A stretch of 64,000 nucleotides of DNA from JBDRNE01 sp043812935 (GCA_043812935.1 JBDRLO010000024.1:1-64000); one strand, 5' to 3'; positions 17,704 through 27,636 are shown, counted from the first letter of the stretch. The notes: generated by a model from the letters alone, not told the origin. A program made the numbers and translations.

Positions 17704-18222
17704 ATGGAACGCAAAAATGCGGTAACAATGACTGGAATTCCTTTAACCCTAATGGGAAACGAAATAAAAACCGGGCAGCATGCTCCGGGGGTTATTGTCC
17801 TGGATGCTGATTTGTCTGAAAAAAATCTTGGAAATTTCAAAAATAAAATAAAATTAATCGCGTCAGTCCCTTCTTTGGATACTCCTGTATGCGATCTTCA
17901 GATAAAACGGTTTAATGATGAAGCTGTAAGCATGTCTAAAGATATTCAAATTATATTTATAAGCATGGACTTACCATTTGCGCAAAAACGGTTTTGCCAG
18001 GCATATAACATAAAAAATGTGAAAGTTTTTTCTGATCATAGAGACGCAAGTTTTGGAACTAATTACGGTGTTCTTATAAAAGAATTACGTCTTTTATCAA
18101 GAGCGGTTTTTATTGTTGATAAGAATGATGCTGTGCGGTATGTGCAATATGTAAAAGAAATGAGTTTGCCTCCTGATTATGATGATGTCCTGAAAGCTTT
18201 GAAAAATATTATCGTAGAATAA
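17704..18222 (+). CDS. tpx: Thiol peroxidase Tpx
   Basis: 172 residues of the atypical 2-Cys peroxiredoxin family that reduces peroxides with thioredoxin. The peroxidatic cysteine is in SLDTPVCDLQ, and the likely resolving cysteine is in KRFCQAYNI. The N-terminal TMTGIPLTLMGNEIKTGQHAP is typical of Tpx. TTAGGAGG precedes the ATG closely. It is 62 bases after the PilZ gene. Confidence 0.95.
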   Translation: MERKNAVTMTGIPLTLMGNEIKTGQHAPGVIVLDADLSEKNLGNFKNKIKLIASVPSLDTPVCDLQIKRFNDEAVSMSKDIQIIFISMDLPFAQKRFCQAYNIKNVKVFSDHRDASFGTNYGVLIKELRLLSRAVFIVDKNDAVRYVQYVKEMSLPPDYDDVLKALKNIIVE

Positions 18223-18286
18223 TTTAGAAACACGGGCTTGTTTGAATAACATATAAGTCTATTCAATGTAGCTCAATGTTGAGTAT

Positions 18287-20596
18287 ATGAATTTACGAAA
18301 GACAATAACATGTTCCATGATACTAACCGGCGCTGCCGCGATGGCATCGCAGATAGTATTTTTACGCGAATTTTTAATTGTTTTTTATGGTAACGAAATT
18401 TCAATAGGTATTATTCTTGCCTGCTGGTTGTTGTGGGGAGCTTTCGGAAGCTGGTTTTTTGGAAGGTTTTCAGACAGGATAAAAGAAAAAATATATGTGT
18501 TTGCCATGTGCCAGATTGCTTTGGCACTTATTCTTCCGGCAACACTTCTTGCTATAAGACTAATAAAACCGGTGATGGGAATTGCGACAGGTGAAATAAT
18601 CGGGTACGCTCCGATGTTTGTGTCGGCAGTTCTTATCCTGAGTTTTTCGTGCGCTACAATGGGGTTTATGTTCAGTCTTGCATGCCGTATGTACCGGGAC
18701 AACAGCAATGCTCCTGAAACCGCGCTTGCTCATGTTTATATAATGGAGGCGATTGGCGCATTATTGGGCGGGTTTATTGTCAGCGGTTTTATAATTAGGT
18801 TCATGACGCCTTTAAGTATTTTGTTTTTATTTTCAGTTCTTAATGTATCCGCGTCAATTGTCTTGCGTAATTCCGCGGGAATTGTTTCACATAGAAAAAT
18901 TTTAGATTACACGATAACGGTTGTTTTCTTAATAACGGTTGTGGTAATGGCTTTAGGGGGATTGCGTTTATTGCGGGAATTTTCTTTGGCGCAATTGTGG
19001 AAAGGGTTTGATGTCCTTGAATCCAGGAATTCGATTTATGGGAACATTACAGTTACAAAAAGAGGGAGGGAAACTTCTTTTTATGAAAATGGCTTGCATT
19101 TATATACGGTTCCGGATGATTTTTCTGCTGAACAGGCTGTTCATTTTGCTCTTCTCGAAAATACCGATATCTCAAGGGTGCTTTTAATCGGCGGCGGTGT
19201 CGGAGGGTTACTAAAAGAGATTTTAAAATATCCGGTTGATAGAGTAGATTACGTGGAATTGGATTCTACTATTATTGATGAAGCCGAAAAATATCTTGAT
19301 ATCGCGGATGCTTCGTTTCTGAAAGACGCAAGAGTAGCCATTATAAACGAGGACGGACGTTTTTTTGTAAAAAGGACGGATGAAAAATATGATGCCGTAA
19401 TAATTAATCTGGGCGATCCGTACACAATACAGCTTAACAGGTTTTATACGGTCGGTTTTTTTAGAGAATTAAATCGTATACTTTCGGATGATGGAATAGT
19501 GTCATTTTCATTAACGTCGTCCGATAATTATATCGGGGATGAATTAAAAGATTATTTGAGTTCAATATATATCAGTGCGTCAAAAGTTTTTCCCGATGTT
19601 TTGCTTATTCCGGGTGATACGGTTTATTTTTTGCTTTCAAACAAACTGAATATTTTGACCGGAGATCCGGAAATTCTTATGACGCGAATGCGGAATTTAG
19701 GAATTGAAGCTAAATATGTCAGAGAATATTATTTGTTTGATAAACTATCAAAAGAACGCATGCAATATGTTAAAAATGCGGTCGGACAAGATACTGACGC
19801 AAAATTGAATGAAGATTTCAGGCCTGTTGCGTATTATTACGCAACTTTATTTTGGGGAACGCATTTTGATTCTCCGTTTTTCAGAAAATTTTTAAGAGGG
19901 GTAAAAGTTAAAAATATATGGGTGGTTACGGCAGTTGTATGTTTTTTGATTATAGTATTTAGCGTTGTTGACAGAAAAAAACATGGAAAACGTACGGTTT
20001 TATTGTCGGTAATGACGACCGGGTTTGCGGAAATAGTTTTTCAGATTGCGGTGCTTCTGTCTTTTCAGGTGATATATGGGTATGTGTTTTATAAGTTAGG
20101 TATAATTTTAACATTTTTTATGGTTGGCCTGGCTTTTGGGGGATGGATAATTTCGAGACATATGAAACATATACAGAATTACATGAAAGTTTTTAAGTGG
20201 ACGCAGGTGTGTATTTGTTTTTATCCATTAATTCTTCCACCCGCCTTTTTGTTGCTTGCCAGGTCGCAGTCAGGGGGTGTTTCTTGGATCGGAGCAAATA
20301 TTGTTTTTCCGCTGCTTCCGATTATTGCCGGAACAATAGGCGGCATACAGTTTCCGCTTGCGAATAGGATTTATCTTGAAAACTCGGAAGATATAGGAAA
20401 AGTAGCTGGATTGAGTTATGGATTAGATCTCATGGGGGCATGTTTCGGGTCGCTTTTGGCTGCCGCGTTTTTAATTCCAATATTAGGTGTTTTTCAGACT
20501 TGTTTGTTAACAGCTATTATAAATGTTTCAGTTCTTACAGCGCTTATGTTAGGCCGAAAGCCGGTTTTTGCGTTGCACGTAACACGCAACACGTAG
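18287..20596 (+). CDS. Membrane-fused spermidine synthase-like protein
   Basis: 769 residues. About seven membrane helices (residues 5-235) are followed by a spermidine/spermine-synthase-like Rossmann domain (about 250-500; YGNITVTKRG, VLLIGGGVGG, DRVDYVELD, NEDGRFFVKR, NLGDPYT) and a second block of about seven helices. This fused layout is common in uncultivated bacteria. Polyamine synthesis is not proven, since the domain also occurs as an inactive or different aminopropyl-transfer scaffold. The final seven or so codons (LHVTRNT) and the stop come from a heptamer repeat. No clear ribosome site is seen. Confidence 0.85.
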   Translation: MNLRKTITCSMILTGAAAMASQIVFLREFLIVFYGNEISIGIILACWLLWGAFGSWFFGRFSDRIKEKIYVFAMCQIALALILPATLLAIRLIKPVMGIATGEIIGYAPMFVSAVLILSFSCATMGFMFSLACRMYRDNSNAPETALAHVYIMEAIGALLGGFIVSGFIIRFMTPLSILFLFSVLNVSASIVLRNSAGIVSHRKILDYTITVVFLITVVVMALGGLRLLREFSLAQLWKGFDVLESRNSIYGNITVTKRGRETSFYENGLHLYTVPDDFSAEQAVHFALLENTDISRVLLIGGGVGGLLKEILKYPVDRVDYVELDSTIIDEAEKYLDIADASFLKDARVAIINEDGRFFVKRTDEKYDAVIINLGDPYTIQLNRFYTVGFFRELNRILSDDGIVSFSLTSSDNYIGDELKDYLSSIYISASKVFPDVLLIPGDTVYFLLSNKLNILTGDPEILMTRMRNLGIEAKYVREYYLFDKLSKERMQYVKNAVGQDTDAKLNEDFRPVAYYYATLFWGTHFDSPFFRKFLRGVKVKNIWVVTAVVCFLIIVFSVVDRKKHGKRTVLLSVMTTGFAEIVFQIAVLLSFQVIYGYVFYKLGIILTFFMVGLAFGGWIISRHMKHIQNYMKVFKWTQVCICFYPLILPPAFLLLARSQSGGVSWIGANIVFPLLPIIAGTIGGIQFPLANRIYLENSEDIGKVAGLSYGLDLMGACFGSLLAAAFLIPILGVFQTCLLTAIINVSVLTALMLGRKPVFALHVTRNT

Positions 20597-20720
20597 CACG
20601 TTAACTGGGGGGGGGCTCGTTGGCCGGTTACTTGCAACGTATTACGTGTAACCTGTAACGTGAGGCGTGCAGCGTGTTACGTGAAACATGCAACGTGTAA
20701 CGTGTAGCCTGAAACGTGCA
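20575..20720. repeat. Heptamer arrays at the end of the spermidine-synthase-like gene
   Basis: Four units at 20575-20602 (gcacgta, acacgca, acacgta, gcacgtt), a G9 run, then eleven contiguous units at 20644-20720 with consensus ACGTGNA. The first set is inside coding sequence. The second ends 20 bases before the left end of the insertion sequence. Confidence 0.9.
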
Positions 20721-20739
20721 ACGCAACGCAGAATAACCC

Positions 20740-22227
20740 TGTAACACCAAAGTGATAATGTCCTATTCTACCAAAATAAGAATGTCCTATTTAGGAGATG
20801 CTATAATCGAACTCGAAAGAGGGAGGTATTATGGCGGAGGAGGACATTATCGTGATGAGACAGAAAGAATTGAATCGGTTACACGTGATACAAAAAGTGA
20901 TTGAAAGAGAGCTAAAACAAGTTGAAGCGGTGGATATTTTAGGATTGAGTGGTCGGCAGGTACGAAGGATAGTAAAAAGGGTGAGAGAGGAAGGAGAAAA
21001 AGGAATAGTACATAAGTTACGAGGGAAGAAGTCAAAACGAGCAATAGCAGAGAGTCTTCGGAACAATATCATTAGAGTTTATCGTAAAAAGTATGAAGAT
21101 TTTGGACCGACATTGGCCAGTGAAAAGTTATTAGAAAGAGATAAGCTCAAAGTTAGTGATGAGACGTTGAGAAAACTGCTGATAAGAAGTGGAGATTGGC
21201 AGAAGAAACGAAAGAGAAAGAAACACCGTAAATGGAGACCGAGAAAGCGACATTTTGGAGTTATGGTACAGATGGACGGATCGCATCATGAATGGTTTGA
21301 GGGAAGAGGATCCAAAAGTGTGCTTATGGGATATATTGATGATGCGACAAGTGAAGTATTTGCAAGGTTTTATGAGTATGAGGGCACGATGCCGGCGATG
21401 GAAAGTTTTAAGAGATATGTGAAGAAATACGGTATACCCGGAATGCTATATTTGGACAAGCATCCGACGTATAAGTCGCTAAAGAAGCCAACGGTGGAAG
21501 AACAGTTAAAAAACGAGAAGATGTTAAGTCAGTTTGAGAGAGCGTTGAAAGAGCTGGGAGTAGAAGTAAAACACGCGCATTCGCCGCAGGCAAAAGGACG
21601 AATAGAACGGTTATTTAGGACGTTTCAGGATAGAGTGATAAAGGAGATGAGATTAGCGGGAGTGGGTACGATAGAAGGAGGGAATAAATTCCTCAGAGGA
21701 TATTTGCCGAAATACAACAAGCGATTTAAGGTGGACGCTGCGGAAAAAGGAGATATGCACAGGGAAGTACCTGAGTGTGTAGATTTAGAGAGGATACTAT
21801 GTAAAAAGACGGTACGTACGGTACGAAACGACAATACAGTAGCAAACAATAAAAGGCTGTATCAAATAGAAGAATATGTGGGAACAAAGAAAAAGGTGGT
21901 AGTTGAAGAGAGAACAAATGGGAAGATAGTGATAGCCAATAGCGAGAAGAAGTTGAGATACAGGGAGATAAAAGAAAGACCCGAGAGAACAGTTAAGAAA
22001 CCAGCAAAACAGGACAAATTGAAAAGAAAAGTAGCATATAAGCCGGAGGAAGACCACCCCTGGAAAAAATGGATAGAAAGAGGTTATCCACAGAATCCAA
22101 GTTATCAACAAAGAAAGAAAAAAGAAGCAAAAAAGAAAGAAAAGCTACTGCTGCTGGTGCATTAATAAAAACAAAACCGGACACTCTTACTTTGGTAAAA
22201 ACCGGACATTCTTACTTTGGCTTGACA
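20740..22227 (+). mobile_element. ISNCY-type insertion sequence with doubled terminal repeats
   Basis: About 1.49 kb. Each end carries two copies of a 17-bp motif: CCAAAGTGATAATGTCC at 20747 and CCAAAATAAGAATGTCC at 20771 on the left, and inverted CCAAAGTAAGAGTGTCC (22179-22195) and CCAAAGTAAGAATGTCC (22204-22220) on the right. The outermost bases can be aligned as TGTAACA (20740) and inverted TGTCAAG (22227), so the ends are TGT...ACA. One transposase gene fills the interior. I see no clear target-site duplication. The transposase is intact, so the element may be active. Confidence 0.85.
20831..22165 (+). CDS. ISNCY family transposase
   Basis: 444 residues. An N-terminal helix-turn-helix region (about 30-60, ILGLSGRQVRRIVKRVREEG) precedes an rve-type DDE catalytic core. 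The likely catalytic residues are D149 in VQMDGSHHEW, D209 in YLDKHPTY and E259 in KGRIERLFRTF. The very basic composition fits DNA binding. GGGAGG precedes the ATG. Full length with no internal stops. Confidence 0.92.
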   Translation: MAEEDIIVMRQKELNRLHVIQKVIERELKQVEAVDILGLSGRQVRRIVKRVREEGEKGIVHKLRGKKSKRAIAESLRNNIIRVYRKKYEDFGPTLASEKLLERDKLKVSDETLRKLLIRSGDWQKKRKRKKHRKWRPRKRHFGVMVQMDGSHHEWFEGRGSKSVLMGYIDDATSEVFARFYEYEGTMPAMESFKRYVKKYGIPGMLYLDKHPTYKSLKKPTVEEQLKNEKMLSQFERALKELGVEVKHAHSPQAKGRIERLFRTFQDRVIKEMRLAGVGTIEGGNKFLRGYLPKYNKRFKVDAAEKGDMHREVPECVDLERILCKKTVRTVRNDNTVANNKRLYQIEEYVGTKKKVVVEERTNGKIVIANSEKKLRYREIKERPERTVKKPAKQDKLKRKVAYKPEEDHPWKKWIERGYPQNPSYQQRKKKEAKKKEKLLLLVH

Positions 22228-22243
22228 CAGCCGGTTATATCAG

Positions 22244-22271
22244 TTGGATTTTGTCCGGGATTACGTATAAT
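22244..22271 (+). promoter_or_regulatory. Candidate promoter for uvrA
   Basis: TTGGAT (22244-22249) and TATAAT (22266-22271) are 16 bases apart, just outside the right end of the insertion sequence and about 70 bases before the uvrA ATG. Confidence 0.4.
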
Positions 22272-22338
22272 GTGGCATTTTGGACACTTTTTATTATGAT
22301 TATTGTTATATAATTCGTCTTGTGTTAAAATTAGCCTT

Positions 22339-25131
22339 ATGAGTAAGTCATATATTATTGTAAAAGGAGCCAGAGAACATAATCTCAAGGGAATAGATGT
22401 TGCGATTCCGCGCGATGCCATGTGTGTTATTACCGGGCTTTCAGGGTCAGGTAAATCATCGCTTGCGTTTGATACCATATATGCGGAAGGCCAGCGCAGG
22501 TATGTGGAATCTCTTTCCAGTTATGCGAGGCAGTTTATTGAACAATTGCAGAAACCTCATATAGATTTTGTTGAAGGGTTGTCGCCGACTATCAGTATTG
22601 AACAGAGGTCCGGAGGACGAAATCCTAGGTCAACTGTTGGAACTCAAACAGAAATTTATGATTATTTAAGAGTTCTTTTTGCGAAAATCGGTGTGCAGTG
22701 TTGTCCAAAATGCGGAAAAGAAATATCAGGACAAAGTTCGCAGGAAATTGTTGATGGGATAATAGCGTTGGGTGAAGATAAAGAATTAATGATACTTGCT
22801 CCGTTAGTCAGGGGAAGAAAAGGAGAACACGTTGAAATTATGAAAGGGGCAAGGAAAGACGGGCTTGTTCGAATACGCCTGGACGGAAAAATAGTTGAAA
22901 TTGGAGACAGAATTCCGAGTTTAAACAAAAAGGTAAAACATACCATTGAAGCGGTAGTTGACAGGATTGTTCTTAAAAAAGGTATCCGGTCGCGTTTGTC
23001 GGATTCTGTTGAAGTGGCGTTAAAACTTGGTGATGGTGTTATTATTGTGAGTTTGGCGGACAAAAACAAGGATTTTAACCGGGATATTTTATTTAGCGAG
23101 AAAAATGCCTGCGTTAAATGCGGGTTAAGTTTTGAAAAGTTGTCTCCTCGTAATTTTTCGTTTAACAGCCCTTATGGCGCGTGTCCGTTGTGCAATGGTT
23201 TAGGTAATAAAATGCATATAGATCCGGAACTGATAGTTCCAGATAAAAAAGAACCGTTATTAAGAGCGGTTCTTCCGTGGCGGCGCGGAGGTAGAGGAAT
23301 TATTTTGCATTACAGACGTCAGCTCCGCCGGTTAGCGCGGTATCATGGGTTTGATTATGATTTTCCGTTTGAAAGCCTTACAGCCAAACAAAAGCGGATG
23401 GTACTCTATGGTGACCCGGAGTCCGGGTTTGAAGGTGTTATCCCGAATCTTGAACGGAGGTTTCATCATTCGGAAAGTGATTTTATCAAAGAGCTGATAA
23501 GCTCGTTTATGTCTGTGCAGAAGTGTCCTGAGTGTAACGGACAAAGGCTGCGTTCTGAATCGCGCAATGTGTTCATTGACGGAAAAAATATCTCGGAAGT
23601 TTGTGAGATGTCTATAAAAAGCGCGGCTGAATATTTTAAAGCGTTAAACCTGGACAAAATGAGTAAAGAAATTGCGGAAGAGGCACTCAAAGAAATTGAG
23701 TTGCGTCTTGATTTTATGAAAAATGTGGGTTTAGAATATTTAACTTTGGATAGAAAAAGTAACACGCTTTCAGGCGGAGAAGATCAGAGGATTCGGCTTG
23801 CTACGCAAATTGGCGCAGGGTTAGTCGGTGTTTTATATGTTTTGGATGAACCTAGTATCGGTCTTCACCAGAAGGATAACAGTAAACTTCTGGATACTCT
23901 CATGGCACTCAGGGATTTAGGCAATACTCTAATTGTGGTTGAACATGATGAATTGACGATACGTAAAGCCGATTATGTTATCGATTTGGGACCCGGCGCC
24001 GGTGAACATGGCGGTGAAATTGTGGCGCAGGGCGCGGTTGAAGATATCCTGAAAAATGAAAGGTCTCTTACCGGAAAATATTTACGCGGAGATTTAAAAA
24101 TTAGTGTGCCTGAAACGCGCCGGGAACGCAATAAAAAAAAACAGCTTGAAATTATTGGAGCGGCCGAGCATAATCTAAAGAATGTCGATATAACGATTCC
24201 GTTGGGGCTTTTTAATTGTGTAACAGGTGTTTCAGGCTCGGGAAAAAGCACGCTTGTTGATGAAATTTTGTATCGTGCGTTAGCGAGAAAATTGTATAGG
24301 TCAAAACTTAAACCGGGAAAACACAAAACCATCAAAGGAATTGCGAATATTGATAAAGTTATAGTAATTGACCAGTCTCCGATCGGCAGGACTCCAAGGT
24401 CGAATCCTACCACATATACCGGGGCGTTTGATCCGATACGTAAATTGTTCAGTTCTTTGCCCGAGTCACGTATGAGAGGGTATAAGCCGGGCAGGTTTAG
24501 TTTTAACGTAAAAGGCGGGCGGTGTGAAGCGTGTCAGGGGGACGGGCTTAAGAAAATTGAAATGCATTTTTTGCCTGATGTTTATGTTGAGTGTCAAATT
24601 TGCGGAGGAAAAAGGTTTAATGACCAGACACTCGAAATAAAATATAAAGGATATACGATTTCAGATATACTTGCGCTTAGTGTTGAAGATGCTTTGAAAG
24701 TTTTTGAGAACATTCCTCCGATAAAAAATAAATTGCAGACTTTAAATGATGTTGGGTTGGGGTATATTCGATTAGGACAACAGGCAACAACATTGTCAGG
24801 AGGTGAAGCGCAGCGTATAAAACTGGCAACAGAATTGTCTAAGACCGCGACAGGTAAAACTTTGTATATACTTGACGAACCAACTACAGGGCTGCATTTC
24901 GCGGATATTCATAAACTGTTGGATGTCTTGCACAAATTGGTTTCAGCAGGGAATACGGTGCTGGTAATCGAGCATAATCTGGATGTGATTAAATCTTCGG
25001 ATTATGTGATAGATCTAGGCCCTGAGGGCGGGGATAAAGGCGGCGAATTAGTTGCTTGCGGTACTCCTGAAAAAATTGCTTCAGATAAACGGTCATATAC
25101 CGGTATGTATTTAAAAGAAATGTTAGTTTAA
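22339..25131 (+). CDS. uvrA: Excinuclease ABC subunit A
   Basis: 930 residues, the usual length. UvrA is the damage-sensing dimeric ATPase of nucleotide excision repair. Two ABC modules are visible (Walker A GLSGSGKSS and GVSGSGKST), plus zinc-binding Cys pairs CPKCG, CVKCG/CPLCNG and CEACQGDG/CQICGG. The second signature is normal (LSGGEAQRIKLA), but the first reads LSGGEDQRIRLA, with Asp where Ala is usual. I chose the ATG at 22339, which gives the family N-terminus; a TTG at 22303 adds 12 residues. No strong ribosome site. Confidence 0.95.
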   Translation: MSKSYIIVKGAREHNLKGIDVAIPRDAMCVITGLSGSGKSSLAFDTIYAEGQRRYVESLSSYARQFIEQLQKPHIDFVEGLSPTISIEQRSGGRNPRSTVGTQTEIYDYLRVLFAKIGVQCCPKCGKEISGQSSQEIVDGIIALGEDKELMILAPLVRGRKGEHVEIMKGARKDGLVRIRLDGKIVEIGDRIPSLNKKVKHTIEAVVDRIVLKKGIRSRLSDSVEVALKLGDGVIIVSLADKNKDFNRDILFSEKNACVKCGLSFEKLSPRNFSFNSPYGACPLCNGLGNKMHIDPELIVPDKKEPLLRAVLPWRRGGRGIILHYRRQLRRLARYHGFDYDFPFESLTAKQKRMVLYGDPESGFEGVIPNLERRFHHSESDFIKELISSFMSVQKCPECNGQRLRSESRNVFIDGKNISEVCEMSIKSAAEYFKALNLDKMSKEIAEEALKEIELRLDFMKNVGLEYLTLDRKSNTLSGGEDQRIRLATQIGAGLVGVLYVLDEPSIGLHQKDNSKLLDTLMALRDLGNTLIVVEHDELTIRKADYVIDLGPGAGEHGGEIVAQGAVEDILKNERSLTGKYLRGDLKISVPETRRERNKKKQLEIIGAAEHNLKNVDITIPLGLFNCVTGVSGSGKSTLVDEILYRALARKLYRSKLKPGKHKTIKGIANIDKVIVIDQSPIGRTPRSNPTTYTGAFDPIRKLFSSLPESRMRGYKPGRFSFNVKGGRCEACQGDGLKKIEMHFLPDVYVECQICGGKRFNDQTLEIKYKGYTISDILALSVEDALKVFENIPPIKNKLQTLNDVGLGYIRLGQQATTLSGGEAQRIKLATELSKTATGKTLYILDEPTTGLHFADIHKLLDVLHKLVSAGNTVLVIEHNLDVIKSSDYVIDLGPEGGDKGGELVACGTPEKIASDKRSYTGMYLKEMLV

Positions 25132-25162
25132 CGGGTTTACGCGGTAATCGTATAGAACAATA

Positions 25163-27622
25163 ATGATGAATAAAATATTTTTTAACATAGTGTTTACTGT
25201 TTTTTTGTTTGTGGCCGGTTCAGCTGTTTTGCAGGCGGAAGAAGTTTCGGTAAGGTCGGAACTTGATTTTGTCAAAAGAGCGGTTAAAGACGGGTTTTGT
25301 GATATAGCGGAAAACAAACTAAATATGCTTTTAGGCCTTAATATCTCTAAGGCAACACAGGCGGAAGCTCATTTTCTTCGAGGAAGAGTCTATTATGAAA
25401 GAGCTTTGCCGGCAAACGCAATAGCTGAGTTTAACATTGTGATGGAAAGGTTTAATGAGAGTGAATTTACGGAACACGCTGTTTACTGGACTGCAGAGGT
25501 ATATTTTAAAGAAAAAAATTATGAGCAGGCGTTGGTGTTTTATAATCTACTCGTAACAAATTATCCTGCCAGTGAATATGTCCCGTATTCTGTTTATTCG
25601 GAGGCATGGTGTTATGAAAAACTGGGCGAATATGTCATGGCAGTTGAAATGTTTGATGAAGTCTGCCGAAAATATAGCCGAACGGATTTAGCTATAAAAG
25701 CGTTATATCAATCTGCTGAGGTGTTATACCATACAAATAAATACAAAAAGGCGCTTTTAAGACTGGAAGATTTTTTAAGCAAATACCCCGTAAATGAACG
25801 GGTTTTTGACGCTTATTATCTTTTGGGAGATTGTTTTTATAAATTGGGAGATTTTAATAAAGCGGTTGAAAACTTTGCAAACGCGCTTAGTAGTACTTCT
25901 AATAATCCATGGAAGGCGTTAGCGGAATATAAAACTGCCAAGGCGTATCTTTATCAGGGAAAAAGTGATTTAAGCGAAAAATGTTTTGAAAAAGCGGCTT
26001 CGGAAAGCGATGATTCTGTGATAGAAAGCGCGGCATTAATGGGCGCGGCGCAGATAAGTTTTGAAAAAGGCGATTGGGACAAAGCTTTGTCAAAGTATCG
26101 CCGGATAGTTGACGATATTCCGGATAATGAATGGACGGATGATGCGTATTATTGGATAGGAGAAGTATTGTATAAAAAAAATGAGGCTTTGGAAGCGATA
26201 AAAATTTATAACAAAGCTTTAGAGAAATTTCCAAACGGTGAGTTGTCTGAGCAAATACATTATAATCTTGCGTGGTTATATTTAGCGGTGGATGAAGAAC
26301 AAAAAGCGCTGGAGCAATATGAAATTACCGTGGATGTGGCAGAGAAGGAAGATTTGGTTGTGAACGCTTTATGCAGTATGGGCGCTATTTTTTTAAGCCG
26401 GGGAAATTATGAAAAAGCGTTTAATACATATGATAAAGTACTTCGGGATTTCCCCAGGAGCATATTGGCGGATCACGCGCAGTATGAAATTGGAGTTGTT
26501 TTGGAAAAAATGGGCAGGAAAGATGCCGCGATATTGTCGTTTCAGTCGTTGATTGTGAATTTTCCAAGGTCCGCGTTACGGGATAAAGTTCATTATCAAT
26601 TGGGTCTTTTGTATGGGCAGAAAGGTGATTATGCCACAGCTGCGTTACAATTTGATCTGGTAACCCAAAAAGCGTCAAATGCCAATTTCAGGCTTGATGC
26701 GTTTTTGCAAAAAGCCAATTCTTTTTATAACGGCGGTAATTATGCTGACGCAATAAGGATTTATGAAGATATTATGAAAAGCTCAAAAGACAAAAAATCT
26801 CTTTTGAAAGCAAGGTATCATGCCGGATGGACATATTATAAAATGGGTAATCCCAAAAAAGCGTTAGAAATTTTCAAGCAGCTTATGAAAGAAACTGACG
26901 ATAAAGTTTTGGCCGCCGGCATAAAATTATGGTTCGGTGAATATTTTTACAATAGCGGGAATTTTAATAACGCGAAAAAATATTTTCAGGAAGTAATAGA
27001 TGAGTTTTCACAAACATCTTTCGCCGATGACGCTGCATATTGGCTTGGCTGGGTTTTTTATGATACGGGCATGGAAGATAATGCATTAGAGCAGTTTGAG
27101 GCCATAGTTAACGAAAGGCCGGACAGCCGATGGGCGCCTCAGGCAATACTTGCGTTGGGTGATATTTATAAGAAGAAAAGCGTGTACAGTAAAGCTATCC
27201 CTCAGTATGAAAAGCTTATACAGCGGTATCCCGGCAACAGGGTAACCATAATAGCAAATACGCGGATTGGAACAATATTAAAAGATCAAAATAACTATAC
27301 TCTTGCGATTGAATATTTTAAAGTGGCGCGTACCGAAGAAAACTCCGAAATGAACGCGCAGATTCAGTTTGATCTTGCCGAATGTTATCGTAATTCCGGA
27401 ATGGAAAACAAGGCTGTTGAAGAATATCTGAAAGTAGAATATAAATACCCCGCGGGAAAATTTTGGGTGATGAGGGCTCTTTTTAAATGTGTTGAATTGT
27501 TGGAAAAACATGGGAAAGACGAAAGAGCATTTAAATTGTATCAAAAATTGTCGGAAGGTACAGGCCCTGAGGCAGAATATGCCAAAAACAGGATTAGCCT
27601 GTATAGTTTACGGGAAAAATAA
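25163..27622 (+). CDS. Secreted tetratricopeptide-repeat protein
   Basis: 819 residues with a signal peptide (residues 1-25, ending AVLQAEE) and then about 20 TPR-like units for the rest of the length. Recurring signatures are YxxGxxxYxxxxYxxAIxxF and FPxSxxADxAxYxxG, as in TPR_6 and the Tol-Pal factor CpoB/YbgF. It probably acts as a periplasmic scaffold. It is followed 14 bases later by ExbB, ExbD and TonB-like genes, which suggests the scaffold works with a proton-motive-force-driven envelope machine. Confidence 0.88.
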   Translation: MMNKIFFNIVFTVFLFVAGSAVLQAEEVSVRSELDFVKRAVKDGFCDIAENKLNMLLGLNISKATQAEAHFLRGRVYYERALPANAIAEFNIVMERFNESEFTEHAVYWTAEVYFKEKNYEQALVFYNLLVTNYPASEYVPYSVYSEAWCYEKLGEYVMAVEMFDEVCRKYSRTDLAIKALYQSAEVLYHTNKYKKALLRLEDFLSKYPVNERVFDAYYLLGDCFYKLGDFNKAVENFANALSSTSNNPWKALAEYKTAKAYLYQGKSDLSEKCFEKAASESDDSVIESAALMGAAQISFEKGDWDKALSKYRRIVDDIPDNEWTDDAYYWIGEVLYKKNEALEAIKIYNKALEKFPNGELSEQIHYNLAWLYLAVDEEQKALEQYEITVDVAEKEDLVVNALCSMGAIFLSRGNYEKAFNTYDKVLRDFPRSILADHAQYEIGVVLEKMGRKDAAILSFQSLIVNFPRSALRDKVHYQLGLLYGQKGDYATAALQFDLVTQKASNANFRLDAFLQKANSFYNGGNYADAIRIYEDIMKSSKDKKSLLKARYHAGWTYYKMGNPKKALEIFKQLMKETDDKVLAAGIKLWFGEYFYNSGNFNNAKKYFQEVIDEFSQTSFADDAAYWLGWVFYDTGMEDNALEQFEAIVNERPDSRWAPQAILALGDIYKKKSVYSKAIPQYEKLIQRYPGNRVTIIANTRIGTILKDQNNYTLAIEYFKVARTEENSEMNAQIQFDLAECYRNSGMENKAVEEYLKVEYKYPAGKFWVMRALFKCVELLEKHGKDERAFKLYQKLSEGTGPEAEYAKNRISLYSLREK

Positions 27623-27636
27623 AAGGAGGAAAAAAT

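Noticed and set aside
20831..22165. Several - strand frames inside the transposase
   Set aside because: They come from the strongly purine-biased coding strand and are hydrophobic shadows.
22222..22250. Outward promoter from the TTGACA at the right end of the insertion sequence
   Set aside because: No -10 box lies at 16-18 bases; the better pair for uvrA is slightly downstream.
25899..26678. - strand frames opposite the TPR gene
   Set aside because: They lack ribosome sites and family likeness; the + strand TPR frame is continuous.
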